DNA of 40,898 bases from Synechococcales cyanobacterium M55_K2018_004 (GCA_015295905.1 DVEB01000006.1:1-40898), one strand, 5' to 3'. Numbered from the stretch's first letter, positions 1 through 7,963 are shown. A program made the numbers and translations. The notes: generated by a model not told the origin, from the sequence alone.

Positions 1-27
1 TACCAAAAACTAACCGACCCTATAAGC

Positions 28-130
28 AATGGATTCCGTATAAAATAGCAGTTTGATGGGGTGTAAGACGGGTGCTGCGCATCCGTCTTACACCCCATCA
101 AACCGACTTAATCAGCGACGGAGTCGGTTT
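28..130 (+). repeat. Palindromic MITE-like repeat, family A, copy 1
   Basis: Non-coding element of about 103 bp. A central perfect inverted repeat (TTTGATGGGGTGTAAGACGG and its complement) surrounds the short loop GTGCTGCGCAT. A second small hairpin follows at 102-129, with stem ACCGACTT/GAGTCGGT and an 11-nt loop. Related copies lie at 14966-15071 and, in the opposite orientation, 37504-37574. A solo right end is at 8072-8102. Left and right ends resemble each other as imperfect terminal inverted repeats of about 30 bp. No ORF or transposase is present. Confidence 0.7.
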
Positions 131-189
131 CAATTGCAGGGTATGGCAACAGACTTAGGCGAGAGCATCAACCAAAACTCATCACCCCA

Positions 190-897
190 TTAAAGGCGTT
201 GCAAAATACTTAACCCGTGGGTGTCCGTGCCACAGGTATGCAACAGTTGAAACGCTTCTCCTAGGCGCTTCACCAGTTCAGTTTGGCGCGGGCTGGGGAT
301 CCAGGGTTCTGGGTTGTTGTAGGCATAGTAGGTTTCGATGCCATCAATGCCTAGGCGGGCAGCGCTGGGGATCAGGTCTTCTGGCGATCGCCGATAACGA
401 GCAGGATGAGCGAGGACCGCAATGCCGCCAGCAGCATGGATGGCAGCAATGACCCGTTCTGCCAGGTAATCTTCTCCGGTGGCCGCCGTATTCTGGCAAT
501 AGGGGGCGATCGCTGCATGATCGGGATCAAAGGCATAGGCCAGAATATGGACCTCATCCCCTAAAAGCCCTGCATTCACCTCAATGCCGCTCCATAGCTG
601 GGGAAAAGCCACATCGGGGTTGAGCTGACGCTGTTGCTCTAGCCACTGCTGGGCGCGCCGGAAGCCATTCGTGCTGTGGTGGTCAGTGATTGCCAGTCCC
701 CGCAGATTCAGCCTGGTAGCCTGTTCGATGAGTGTTTCAGGTTGCAGTTTGCCATCGGAACAGACCGTGTGCATGTGAAAGTTGTAATCGTAGGGGCAAC
801 TTGTCGGTGCGATCGCCTCAAAAACGTGACGCAGGGCTGTGGCATCCTGCGCTGCCTGCCAGGTGGCAGAAACCTCTTGAGCAAGATTGACCACCAT
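190..897 (-). CDS. PHP-domain metal-dependent phosphoesterase
   Basis: 235-aa protein of the polymerase-and-histidinol-phosphatase (PHP) superfamily, which hydrolyses phosphoesters at a multi-metal centre. Visible metal-ligand motifs in order are HMH at residues 41-43 with a downstream Asp, ITDHHS near 71, GIEVNAG near 105, LAHPAR near 163 and GTDTHG near the C-terminus. This order matches the stand-alone YciV/TrpH-like PHP group, which acts on nucleotide or RNA ends; I cannot assign the substrate. The first ~37 residues precede the PHP fold and carry no motif. There is no signal peptide, so it should be cytoplasmic. The ATG at 897 has no strong ribosome site. It lies downstream of the M16 peptidase on the same strand, 168 bp away, and could be co-transcribed. 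Confidence 0.85.
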   Translation of the reverse strand: MVVNLAQEVSATWQAAQDATALRHVFEAIAPTSCPYDYNFHMHTVCSDGKLQPETLIEQATRLNLRGLAITDHHSTNGFRRAQQWLEQQRQLNPDVAFPQLWSGIEVNAGLLGDEVHILAYAFDPDHAAIAPYCQNTAATGEDYLAERVIAAIHAAGGIAVLAHPARYRRSPEDLIPSAARLGIDGIETYYAYNNPEPWIPSPRQTELVKRLGEAFQLLHTCGTDTHGLSILQRL

Positions 898-1065
898 AAA
901 AATTTCTTAATGATGATTTACATTCGCAATTTTAGTCGATCAGGCTTTGATCCGGGTGGCAATTGGTGTTGCTTTCAAGAAGGACTTAAAAACACGCGAT
1001 TAAAGGGTGCTGGTCATCGGCAGAGCAGAGTTAGAGCGAACCAAGAACTGCTGGTGGACTCAACG

Positions 1066-2673
1066 TCACGATTGGGACGCTTCGGGCGGCAGCAACTTGC
1101 CAATCGTCATCTTTTCAGGCACAAAGGTTGCACGGGCGACTCGTTGCACGTCTGCCGCAGTCACCGCTTCAATCGCTTTGAGTTCTTCAAACAAGTTGCG
1201 CCAGCTTCCTGTTTTAGCCTCATATTCTGAGAGCAGATCGGTCATGCCTTCATTCGAGGCCAGCAGGCGCAATAGCCCTGCCCGAGTTTGGGTCTTGACC
1301 CGATCTAGTTCTTCCGCAGAAACGGGTTCCCTCTTCAGGCGTTCTAGTTCCCTGCCGATGACGGCAGCCACTTCTTCAGGGGTGTGTCCTGGAGCGGTCA
1401 GCGCGTATAGCAGCATCATCGTGGGGTAGCGATCGCCCGGAAAGCTATTCATCACCGCAATATTCAGTGTCAACTTCTGCTCAACCAGCGCCCGGTAGAG
1501 ACGGGAGGTGCGACCACCCGACAGGATTGAACTGATCATGTCGTAGACTACGTGATCGCGATCGCGCACTGAGGGACGCTGATATCCTTCCAGATACCAG
1601 GGTTGGGTGGGTAGGCGGAGGGTGACTTCACGGGGAGCCGTCTGCACCGGAGCGGTTGCTTGCACGTCGGGGGCCTGCGATTGCGCTTTGTATCTGCCAA
1701 AGTAAACGTGCGCCAATTCCTTCACCTGGGCCGGGTCTACATCGCCCACAATAACTGAAATAATGTGGTTGGGCGTGTAGTATTTGTCGTAAAAATCTTG
1801 AATATCTTGGCGGGTGAGGTTGCGAATATCCTCTTCATAGCCAATAATTGGGCGACCGTAGGGATGACCAGGAAAGGCCGTCTTGAGGAACTCCTCAATC
1901 ATTTTGCCAATGGGGGAGTTGTCTGTCCGGAGGCGCCGCTCTTCCAAAATGACATCCTTCTCTTCAAAGAACTCGCGAAACACGGGTTCCAGGAAACGCT
2001 CGGACTCTAGCGACATCCACAGTTCCAACTTGTTGGCCGGAAAACTGTAAAAGTAGCGAGTCTCATCGGCAGAGGTGGTGGCATTTAGCCCTACCCCGCC
2101 TGCCCGCTCAACAATTTGCCCGTACTCATTCTGCCGCACGTAGCTAGCCGCTTGCTTACGTAGGGTCTCAAACTGCTCCTGCAAGGATTTGATCTCGGCA
2201 TCAGGTTTCCCAGCCGCTTTAGCCGCTTGAATCTGGTCGAACAGTCTGTCTAGGCGGTTCAACAGCGGACGCTCTGCCCGATAGTTGGTCGTGCCAATGC
2301 GGGTAGTTCCCTTGAAGGCAAGATGTTCCAAAAAGTGAGCAGCCCCCGTTTTGCCCTCCGCTTCGTAGGCAGATCCCACATCTACGTAGGTCATGAAGGA
2401 AATGACGGGTGCCTTATCGCGCTTCAGGACAATAAACTTCATGCCATTATCGAGGGTGAACTCAGTAATATTGTTCACCACTCGGTCGATGTAGGGTTGA
2501 ATGTTGATCGCGGGTTGAGCCGTTGCGTCTGCCCAACTAGACTGAGGGATGCCTAGACACAAAAGCGCGATCGCCATCAGCATAAGGAGCGATCGACGAA
2601 CCCCTCCCAGAACCCGACGCTGCTCTTGGGGGGAGCGATCGCCTAATGCTACAAACCAACGACTCGAAACCAT
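1066..2673 (-). CDS. M16 family zinc metallopeptidase (pitrilysin/insulinase type)
   Basis: 535 aa from the ATG at 2673, chosen because AGGAAG sits just upstream; a GTG at 2697 would add 8 residues. A hydrophobic segment at about residues 29-48 ends near SSWADA and looks like a signal peptide, so the protein is probably periplasmic. The zinc motif HFLEH (inverted HxxEH) is at 113-117, followed by a distal Glu in the ELWMSLESERF segment near 217-226. Between the two lies a charged, Ala/Lys/Gln-rich insertion of about 60 residues (127-188), predicted helical, that short M16B proteins lack. The C-terminal half is the inactive M16_C domain. M16B enzymes often pair with an inactive R/Y-motif subunit, and no such gene is adjacent. 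The family degrades or processes peptides; the substrate is unknown. Confidence 0.9.
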   Translation of the reverse strand: MVSSRWFVALGDRSPQEQRRVLGGVRRSLLMLMAIALLCLGIPQSSWADATAQPAINIQPYIDRVVNNITEFTLDNGMKFIVLKRDKAPVISFMTYVDVGSAYEAEGKTGAAHFLEHLAFKGTTRIGTTNYRAERPLLNRLDRLFDQIQAAKAAGKPDAEIKSLQEQFETLRKQAASYVRQNEYGQIVERAGGVGLNATTSADETRYFYSFPANKLELWMSLESERFLEPVFREFFEEKDVILEERRLRTDNSPIGKMIEEFLKTAFPGHPYGRPIIGYEEDIRNLTRQDIQDFYDKYYTPNHIISVIVGDVDPAQVKELAHVYFGRYKAQSQAPDVQATAPVQTAPREVTLRLPTQPWYLEGYQRPSVRDRDHVVYDMISSILSGGRTSRLYRALVEQKLTLNIAVMNSFPGDRYPTMMLLYALTAPGHTPEEVAAVIGRELERLKREPVSAEELDRVKTQTRAGLLRLLASNEGMTDLLSEYEAKTGSWRNLFEELKAIEAVTAADVQRVARATFVPEKMTIGKLLPPEASQS

Positions 2674-2751
2674 AGCCTTCCTGAAGCGCAATTCCACACT
2701 CCAGGATAAGACTTTTTAGCCGAATGTTCCCTCCTCTTCAAGGTGCTCCGG

Positions 2752-3060
2752 TTATCCATCGGAGTTACGCATATCTCGCAGGTTTTGTCCCCGGTAAAAG
2801 GTAAAACTGTCAAACAGAACACCAACCAGGCTGCAAACAACGCCAATCACCAGACTGCCGCGTAGGGCACTGCCACTACCGAACACCTGCAAGAATTGCA
2901 TCGCCTGCAGGATGCCAGCTTGAGCCATGGTATCGAGGCCAGGAACGTAGGTCAGGCCCATCAGCGTCAGTAAAATACTGCCGATCAGCAGCACGGGTGC
3001 CAGGAAGGCAAAAATACTGGTCAGAAGAAGCGATCGCAATAAATTCTGCATCCAACCCAT
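2752..3060 (-). CDS. Small membrane protein of unknown function
   Basis: 102-aa protein with two or three hydrophobic stretches (residues 7-36 and 66-85, with a weaker one around 40-60) and a polar, charged C-terminus (FYRGQNLRDMRNSDG). It resembles small conserved cyanobacterial membrane proteins annotated as hypothetical; I recognise no catalytic motif. The ATG at 3060 is preceded by a weak AGGT ribosome site. It lies 78 bp upstream of the M16 peptidase start on the same strand, so the two may share a transcript. Even residue composition and a fully open frame with no better overlapping candidate support a real gene. Confidence 0.65.
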   Translation of the reverse strand: MGWMQNLLRSLLLTSIFAFLAPVLLIGSILLTLMGLTYVPGLDTMAQAGILQAMQFLQVFGSGSALRGSLVIGVVCSLVGVLFDSFTFYRGQNLRDMRNSDG

Positions 3061-3275
3061 GACGACCTTTGAAGTTCAAGAAACGACGGCTGTCGTGCAA
3101 ACGTACTTCCACAATAGGGGTGGATCGGAGATTCCCGCTTCAGATGAGAGAAATCTTAAATTCCCATAAAAATGCTTGTTGAAGTTCTATGAAAAAAACT
3201 CAGAAACTATATCAGAAATTTAGGCAACAGTTGTACTCCTCTGACCCGTTGGTTAACGTGAATTCAAGATACGCT

Positions 3276-3323
3276 AACACCGTTGCTTTTCGTGCGCCGC
3301 GCGCACGGAAAAACAACGGTGTT
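3276..3323. repeat. Long intergenic hairpin
   Basis: Outer arms AACACCGTTG and CAACGGTGTT pair perfectly. The inner arms (TTTTCGTGCGC and GCGCACGGAAAAA) nearly complete a stem of over 20 bp with a 3-nt CGC loop. The right arm plus flank (3299-3329) is repeated directly at 3371-3401 with 28 of 31 identical positions. Confidence 0.65.
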
Positions 3324-3390
3324 GGGGCATCGCAAGTTATCCTGTACGCTCGATAGCCACTCGATCGTACGCGCGCACGGCAAAGCAAAG

Positions 3391-3444
3391 GTGTTGGGGC
3401 ACTGCAGTGCGGTGCTCCAACACCCGCTTAATCCAAACTGAGGT
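3391..3444 (-). repeat. Palindromic repeat, family C, copy 1
   Basis: Hairpin arms GTGTTGGGGCAC (3391-3402) and GTGCTCCAACAC (3412-3423) pair at 11 of 12 positions. They are followed by CGCTTAATCCAAACTGAGGT. On the minus strand this reads ACCTCAGTTTGGATTAAGCG, then GGTGTTGGAGCACCGC, which matches the elements at 29760-29797 and 40860-40898. A remnant of the end sequence is at 28637-28655. Confidence 0.6.
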
Positions 3445-3614
3445 GGATGGGCGGATCTCCTGCATCAATGCAGCTTTGAAGGCGTGAATGGTGGCGTCGC
3501 ATGGCCGTGCAATCATTCATGCCAGAAATCTTACCCCTGAGAGCTACGCTGCGCCGACATAGCATGGGTTGGAAGATGTCACTTTATGAGCGAACCTGTT
3601 TCTTAGCATTACAT

Positions 3615-3678
3615 TTCTGGACATCACCAGTTCTGGAGGTCACTAGTTCTGGAGGTCACCAGTTCTGGACGTCACAGG
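3615..3678 (+). repeat. Four tandem 16-bp repeats upstream of the MlaE-type gene
   Basis: Units begin at 3615, 3631, 3647 and 3663: TTCTGGACATCACCAG, TTCTGGAGGTCACTAG, TTCTGGAGGTCACCAG and TTCTGGACGTCACAGG. The array ends 33 bp before the TTG start at 3712, so it lies in the promoter or 5' leader of the downstream four-gene unit. Confidence 0.9.
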
Positions 3679-3711
3679 GCTGCGTCATGCTAGTTGTAAC
3701 GGAGAACACCC

Positions 3712-4509
3712 TTGAGAGACGACATTGGAAATTTTGGTTTTAGACGCTGGACTCGCCGACTCATCGCGGCCATTTTGTTGGGTGGCCAAGTGGTTATTCA
3801 TCTCCTGAAGGGAAAACTAAACTGGCGTAATATCCTAGAGCAAATGGCGCTGGTGGGGCCAGGTTCATTGTTGATCGCCCTATTAACTGCGGCAACAGTT
3901 GGCATGGTATTCACAATTCAAGTCTCGCGGGAGTTCATCAACTTGGGGGCGGGTAGTGCTGTAGGGGGGGTACTTGCCCTTTCCCTAGCACGGGAACTAG
4001 CCCCTATCTTGACGGCAGTGATTGTTACAGGACGAGTCGGCTCAGCCTTTGCCGCCGAGATCGGCACGATGCAGGTGACAGAACAGATTGATGCACTCTA
4101 TATGCTGAAAACTGACCCGATTGACTATTTAGTCATCCCCCGGGTGATTGCCTGTTGTTTAATGCTACCAATTTTGACGATTTTGTCCTTTGCGACAGGC
4201 ATGCTTGGGGGAGTGTTCATCGCTAGCTCGTTCTACGGCATCTCAAATCGAGTGTTTCTTGATTCTGCACAAAATTTTTTGACCACCTGGGATTTGACCA
4301 GTGCGGTACTCAAAGCAATTGTGTTTGGGGCGCTGATTGCCATTATTGGGTCTAGTTGGGGGCTGACCACCACTGGAGGAGCTAAGGGCGTCGGACAATC
4401 GACAACAACCGCAGTTGTGACTGCACTCCTAGCAATTTTCGTAAGCAACTTTTTTCTGTCTTGGATCATGTTTCAGGGCGAAGGAACGGCAACATTACCG
4501 GGGCTTTAA
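3712..4509 (+). CDS. mlaE: MlaE-type ABC lipid-transporter permease
   Basis: 265-aa inner-membrane protein of the MlaE/TGD1 family, the permease of ABC systems that move phospholipids between inner and outer membranes with an ATPase (MlaF) and an MCE protein (MlaD). The family signature EIGTMQVTEQIDAL is present, followed by the DPIDYLVIPRVIA segment and five or so hydrophobic segments. Length matches the family (250-270 aa). The start is a TTG with GGAG seven bases upstream; no ATG lies near the N-terminus. The partners mlaF and mlaD are not in the window, which is common in cyanobacteria where they are scattered. It is the first gene of a tight unit with the hydrolase, LysR and bestrophin-like genes. 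The symbol names the family, not a tested function. Confidence 0.9.
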   Translation: MRDDIGNFGFRRWTRRLIAAILLGGQVVIHLLKGKLNWRNILEQMALVGPGSLLIALLTAATVGMVFTIQVSREFINLGAGSAVGGVLALSLARELAPILTAVIVTGRVGSAFAAEIGTMQVTEQIDALYMLKTDPIDYLVIPRVIACCLMLPILTILSFATGMLGGVFIASSFYGISNRVFLDSAQNFLTTWDLTSAVLKAIVFGALIAIIGSSWGLTTTGGAKGVGQSTTTAVVTALLAIFVSNFFLSWIMFQGEGTATLPGL

Positions 4510-4563
4510 ATCCTGACAATACTATCTTTCATATCGTTCAGCCTATTGTTGAGGAGATTACTC

Positions 4564-5226
4564 ATGGGTACGAAGATTCAAGGGCAAGGATATCTGGCAG
4601 TTCCGACGGCAGGGTCGGGGCCGGGGGTTCTGGTATTGCAGGAATGGTGGGGGTTGGTGCCTCACATTTGCTCGGTTGCCGATCGGTTTGCAGCAGCAGG
4701 GTATGTTGCCCTAGCGCCTGACCTTTACGAGGGAAAAACAACTACGTCGCCCGATGAAGCCGGACGCTTGTTGATGGCTCTCAACATTGAAAAGACCGCC
4801 CAAAAACTAGAGGCCAGCGCTAACTATTTGTTGAGCTTACCGGAGGTAATTGGCGATCGCGTCGGTGTGGTTGGTTTTTGCATGGGTGGACAATTGGCCC
4901 TGCTGGCGGGGACTATGAGCGATCGCATTGGTGCAGTGGTCGATTTTTACGGCATCCATCCCAACGTCAAGCCCAACTTTACAAAACTATCGGCTCCAGT
5001 ATTGGGGATCTTTGGCGAAGCCGACAAATCCGTTCCAGTCAGTGCCGTTCATGCCCTGGAATCCGCAATTCAGGCTGCAGGCGGTAATATCACGACGCGC
5101 ATCTACCCCGGAGCCGGCCATGCTTTCTTTAATGACACCCGCCCTGAGGTCTACAACCCCGATGCGGCTGCCGATGCCTGGCAACAGACCCTGAGCTTTT
5201 TGCAGAAACACCTAGCGGTTGTGTAA
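4564..5226 (+). CDS. Dienelactone hydrolase family protein
   Basis: 220-aa alpha/beta hydrolase of the dienelactone hydrolase family. The ATG at 4564 is chosen because GAGGAG lies seven bases upstream; an earlier TTG at 4546 is unlikely. Motifs in order are LQEWWGL (oxyanion-side Glu), the nucleophile motif GFCMGGQ with catalytic Cys, an Asp in FGEADKSVP and the catalytic His in GAGHAFF. Cys-Asp-His is the family triad. Family members open dienelactone rings in chloroaromatic breakdown, but most homologues have unknown ester or lactone substrates. It lies 54 bp after mlaE and 33 bp before lysR. It should be cytoplasmic, as there is no signal peptide. Confidence 0.9.
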   Translation: MGTKIQGQGYLAVPTAGSGPGVLVLQEWWGLVPHICSVADRFAAAGYVALAPDLYEGKTTTSPDEAGRLLMALNIEKTAQKLEASANYLLSLPEVIGDRVGVVGFCMGGQLALLAGTMSDRIGAVVDFYGIHPNVKPNFTKLSAPVLGIFGEADKSVPVSAVHALESAIQAAGGNITTRIYPGAGHAFFNDTRPEVYNPDAAADAWQQTLSFLQKHLAVV

Positions 5227-5259
5227 TCTGGGCTTCTTTTCTCTGCTCCCATTGCCACC

Positions 5260-6162
5260 ATGACGATCGAACTCCGTCACCTGCGCTATTTTATGGCAGT
5301 CGCTGAAGAACTGCATTTTGGCAGAGCCGCAGAACGCCTGCACATGGCCCAGCCACCCCTCAGCCAACAGATCCGCCAGTTAGAGGAAGAAATTGGCTTC
5401 CAACTTTTCTATCGGACAAAACGCAGTGTGGCATTGACCGAAGCAGGAACCGTCTTTTTGCAAGAGTGCCAGCGCCTATTTCGGCAACTTGACCAGGCCA
5501 TTCAGACGGGGCGGCAGGTGAGTCGGGGGGAAATGGGGCAACTGGTGATTGGTTTTGTCAGTTCAGCCGCCTACAATGTGCTACCCAAAATCCTGCGAGC
5601 GTTTCGAGCTATGTTTCCCAAGGTTAGTCTAGAGTTGCACGAACTCACGACCGATCAGCAGATTGCATGGCTCCAGGAAGGCCGTATTGATGTAGGCTTG
5701 GTGCGTCCTCCAGTGATTGAGAAGGACTTTAAGCTCACCCCCATTTTTGAGGAACCGCTGGTGTTGGCACTCCCAGAGAGCCACCCAATGGCGCTGCTGC
5801 CTGCGGTTTCTCTGGCAAAGCTGTCCCAGGAGGGATTCATCCTCTTTCCTCGTCCCTTGGCTCCTGGCTTGTATGACCAGATTATTGGACTGTTTCAGGA
5901 GGTGGGATATAGTCCCACCATTGTGCAGGAAGCTATTCAGATGCAAACCATCATCAGTCTGGTGGCGGCGGAGATTGGGGTTGCTGTGGTGCCGGTGTCG
6001 TTGAAAAATTTGCAGCGTCCAGGGGTGATCTACAAGCCACTGGAGGAACCAACACCCAAAGCAGCGATCGCCCTACTGCACCGTTATCCCAATCCTTCGC
6101 CTACCGTCGCGCAATTTTTGACAGTTGTCCAAATGACGCTGCCGCCTGTGCCCTCAGAGTAA
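5260..6162 (+). CDS. LysR-family transcriptional regulator
   Basis: 300-aa LysR-type regulator. The N-terminal winged helix-turn-helix spans about residues 1-60 (HLRYFMAVAEELHFGRAAER through LSQQIRQLEEEIG), and the periplasmic-binding-protein-like effector domain about 90-295. Length is typical. The N-terminus and the effector domain resemble the BenM/CatM/ClcR branch, whose members respond to muconate-type compounds. That suits its position next to a dienelactone hydrolase, although the effector is not proven. Unlike classic LysR genes it is not divergent: it is embedded in a plus-strand unit 33 bp after the hydrolase and 30 bp before the bestrophin-like gene, so it may autoregulate the whole unit. 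Confidence 0.92.
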   Translation: MTIELRHLRYFMAVAEELHFGRAAERLHMAQPPLSQQIRQLEEEIGFQLFYRTKRSVALTEAGTVFLQECQRLFRQLDQAIQTGRQVSRGEMGQLVIGFVSSAAYNVLPKILRAFRAMFPKVSLELHELTTDQQIAWLQEGRIDVGLVRPPVIEKDFKLTPIFEEPLVLALPESHPMALLPAVSLAKLSQEGFILFPRPLAPGLYDQIIGLFQEVGYSPTIVQEAIQMQTIISLVAAEIGVAVVPVSLKNLQRPGVIYKPLEEPTPKAAIALLHRYPNPSPTVAQFLTVVQMTLPPVPSE

Positions 6163-6192
6163 ATCGTTGCCGCAAAAATTCATCAAATTACC

Positions 6193-7125
6193 ATGACATT
6201 TCAGCACCGACCCTGGTTTCGTTTTGCCTTGCAGCTAAAGGGGTCAGTCATTCCCTCAGTAATGCCTAGAACCCTGATCTGTGGCAGTTTTGGCATATTC
6301 ATTTCGATCCTGTATCAGGCAGGATTGCCCGTCTCGGTGCCAGTGTTGGGGAACCTCATTCCCAGCATTGTTTTAGGTCTGATGCTAGTCTTTCGCACTA
6401 ATACAGCCTACGAGCGGTTCTGGGAAGGTCGCCGGTTGTGGGGCAGCATTATTATCAATGTCCGCAATCTGGCACGGCAAATTTGGGTCAGTGTGATTGA
6501 GAAAACACCTGAAGATCATGCAGAAAAAATTGCCACTCTCAAGCTTCTCGTAGCCTTCGCTATTGCAACAAAACTACATCTGAGGCAGGAGTCTGTCAAC
6601 GATGAATTGCAGAATTTGCTGCCCACACATCGCTTCTCAACATTGAAAATGCTCAACAATCCGCCTTTAGAGATTGCCTTTTGGATCAGTGATTACTTGC
6701 AACAGCAATTTAACAGAAACCACCTGCATATTCATCAACTCACTGCAATGCAACAGTTATTGAACCAATTGGTGGAAGCCTTGGGTGGTTGTGAGCGCAT
6801 TCTCAGAACTCCAATTCCACTAGCCTATGCAATTCATCTGAAACAACTATTGCTGATTTATTCCCTTGCACTACCGTTTCAATTTGTGCAAAGTTTAGGA
6901 CTTTGGACGGGGCCAGTTGTTGCCCTTATTTGCTTTACTTTATTTGGGATTGAAGAGATTGGTATTGAAATCGAAAATCCTTTTGGACGCGACCCTAATG
7001 ACCTGCCACTTGACGATATTTGCAGAATTATGTTGCGGAACATTGAAGATTTAACTTCGCTCAAGCCAAGTAGTCGTCAATGGTTATTCATCCAGGATTC
7101 CATGCCAATCAAAGAAAAGCGTTAG
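6193..7125 (+). CDS. Bestrophin-like anion channel (UPF0187)
   Basis: 310-aa membrane protein of the bestrophin/RFP-TM family, which forms pentameric ion channels. Diagnostic features are the N-terminal segment ending near VIPSVMPRTL, the helix LVFRTNTAYERFWEGRRLWG, which is the family hallmark, and the C-terminal IEIENPFGRDPNDLPLD motif. Hydrophobic helices lie around residues 24-65 and 225-255. In cyanobacteria and plants such proteins carry chloride or bicarbonate; the ion here is not determined. The gene is visibly more AT-rich than its neighbours in its second half. It ends the unit that starts with mlaE. Confidence 0.88.
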   Translation: MTFQHRPWFRFALQLKGSVIPSVMPRTLICGSFGIFISILYQAGLPVSVPVLGNLIPSIVLGLMLVFRTNTAYERFWEGRRLWGSIIINVRNLARQIWVSVIEKTPEDHAEKIATLKLLVAFAIATKLHLRQESVNDELQNLLPTHRFSTLKMLNNPPLEIAFWISDYLQQQFNRNHLHIHQLTAMQQLLNQLVEALGGCERILRTPIPLAYAIHLKQLLLIYSLALPFQFVQSLGLWTGPVVALICFTLFGIEEIGIEIENPFGRDPNDLPLDDICRIMLRNIEDLTSLKPSSRQWLFIQDSMPIKEKR

Positions 7126-7408
7126 TCATTTTTCAGGAGTTTGGGAGCGGGGGCATCCTGAGCTTGCGAGTGGGTGAACTTCACCGATCCTGTTTGCAAC
7201 ATCGGGTTTAGAGATTTGTAAAAGGGGATTCACCCATTGGAACCTTGGCGTGATCCGACTTCTTGTTGACAAAATTTCTGACTAAGTTTGAGAAAATCTT
7301 TTATCAAGAGGAGGGGGACTTCTTTGGGTTGACTTCCGCTTTCGAACTGCTAAAGTTGTTAGTGAGAAGTCAGGGAATTCATTGTGACTGCCTAGGAGGC
7401 CAAAACTA
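7126..7408 (+). promoter_or_regulatory. Upstream region of the Dps gene
   Basis: 283-bp spacer. A TTGACA hexamer is present at 7266-7271, but no good -10 box stands 17 bp downstream, so I do not assign a promoter. A strong ribosome site AGGAGG (7394-7399) precedes the ATG at 7409 by nine bases. AT-rich compared with the flanks. Confidence 0.35.
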
Positions 7409-7963
7409 ATGTCGATGATCGAGAGTCCTGTGCAAGCGTTGAATCAAGTGAAGGCGAATCCCGTTGGACTAGAGCTGAATGTTACAACTGCAATTTGTGA
7501 GGGAATGAACGTTGTGCTTGCTAGCTTCCAAGCACTTTTTTTGCAGTATCAAAAGCATCATTTTGTTGTTGAAGGTGCCGAGTTTTACAGTTTGCATGAA
7601 TTCTTCAATGACAGCCGAGAAGCAGTAGAAGGTTATATCCATGAGTTAGGGGAACGGTTGAATGGTTTGGGTGGTGTTCCCGTTGCCAGTTTTGCAAAAC
7701 TGGCCGAGATGTGTGTCTTCACCCCCGAAGATGATGGGGCTTATTCTTGTCGGGCCATGGTGAGCCATGACCTGCAAGCAGAACAGGCGATTATTCAACT
7801 ACTGCGTCGTCAGGCTGCTCAGGCCGAAAGTCTGGGCGATCGCGCTACTCGTTACCTTTACGAAAAAATTTTGCTGGAAACGGAAGACCGTGCCTTCCAT
7901 CTAGACCACTTCCTAGCTCAGGACAGCCTCACTCCAGCGTTTCAACTGGCAGCCAATAACTAG
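7409..7963 (+). CDS. dpsA: Dps-family ferritin-like protein (DpsA)
   Basis: 184-aa Dps protein, a 12-mer ferritin that oxidises and stores iron and protects DNA from peroxide. The ferroxidase segment is readable: His51 (QKHHFVVEG), His63 (SLHEFF), Asn67-Asp68, His78 and Glu82 (IHELGER). In canonical Dps proteins the residue at 78 is Asp. A His there gives a three-His centre, as reported for the DpsA of Thermosynechococcus elongatus, where it was linked to zinc binding and preference for oxygen. A strong ribosome site AGGAGG supports the ATG at 7409. The gene appears monocistronic: 283 bp of upstream spacer and a hairpin repeat downstream at 8072. Confidence 0.9.
   Translation: MSMIESPVQALNQVKANPVGLELNVTTAICEGMNVVLASFQALFLQYQKHHFVVEGAEFYSLHEFFNDSREAVEGYIHELGERLNGLGGVPVASFAKLAEMCVFTPEDDGAYSCRAMVSHDLQAEQAIIQLLRRQAAQAESLGDRATRYLYEKILLETEDRAFHLDHFLAQDSLTPAFQLAANN

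Larger units (their letters stand above)
3061..3711. other. Gene-free spacer with hairpins and tandem repeats
   Basis: About 650 bp between divergent genes. It holds a 48-nt hairpin (3276-3323), a 31-bp direct repeat (3299-3329 and 3371-3401), a family C repeat (3391-3444) and four copies of a 16-bp tandem repeat (3615-3678). The only open frames are short and have no protein-like features. Promoters for both flanking units must lie here, but I cannot fix them. Confidence 0.6.

Noticed and set aside
3615-3678. Possible CRISPR array
   Set aside because: The 16-bp units are directly adjacent with no spacers, and no cas gene is present.
3501-3743. 80-residue open frame before the MlaE gene
   Set aside because: It spans the 16-bp tandem array and overlaps the MlaE start; the amino acid sequence echoes the repeat (TSPVLE, TSSGG).
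7266-7294. Promoter for the Dps gene with TTGACA
   Set aside because: The position 17 bp downstream reads TGAGAA, not a good -10 box, so the -35-like hexamer alone is not enough.
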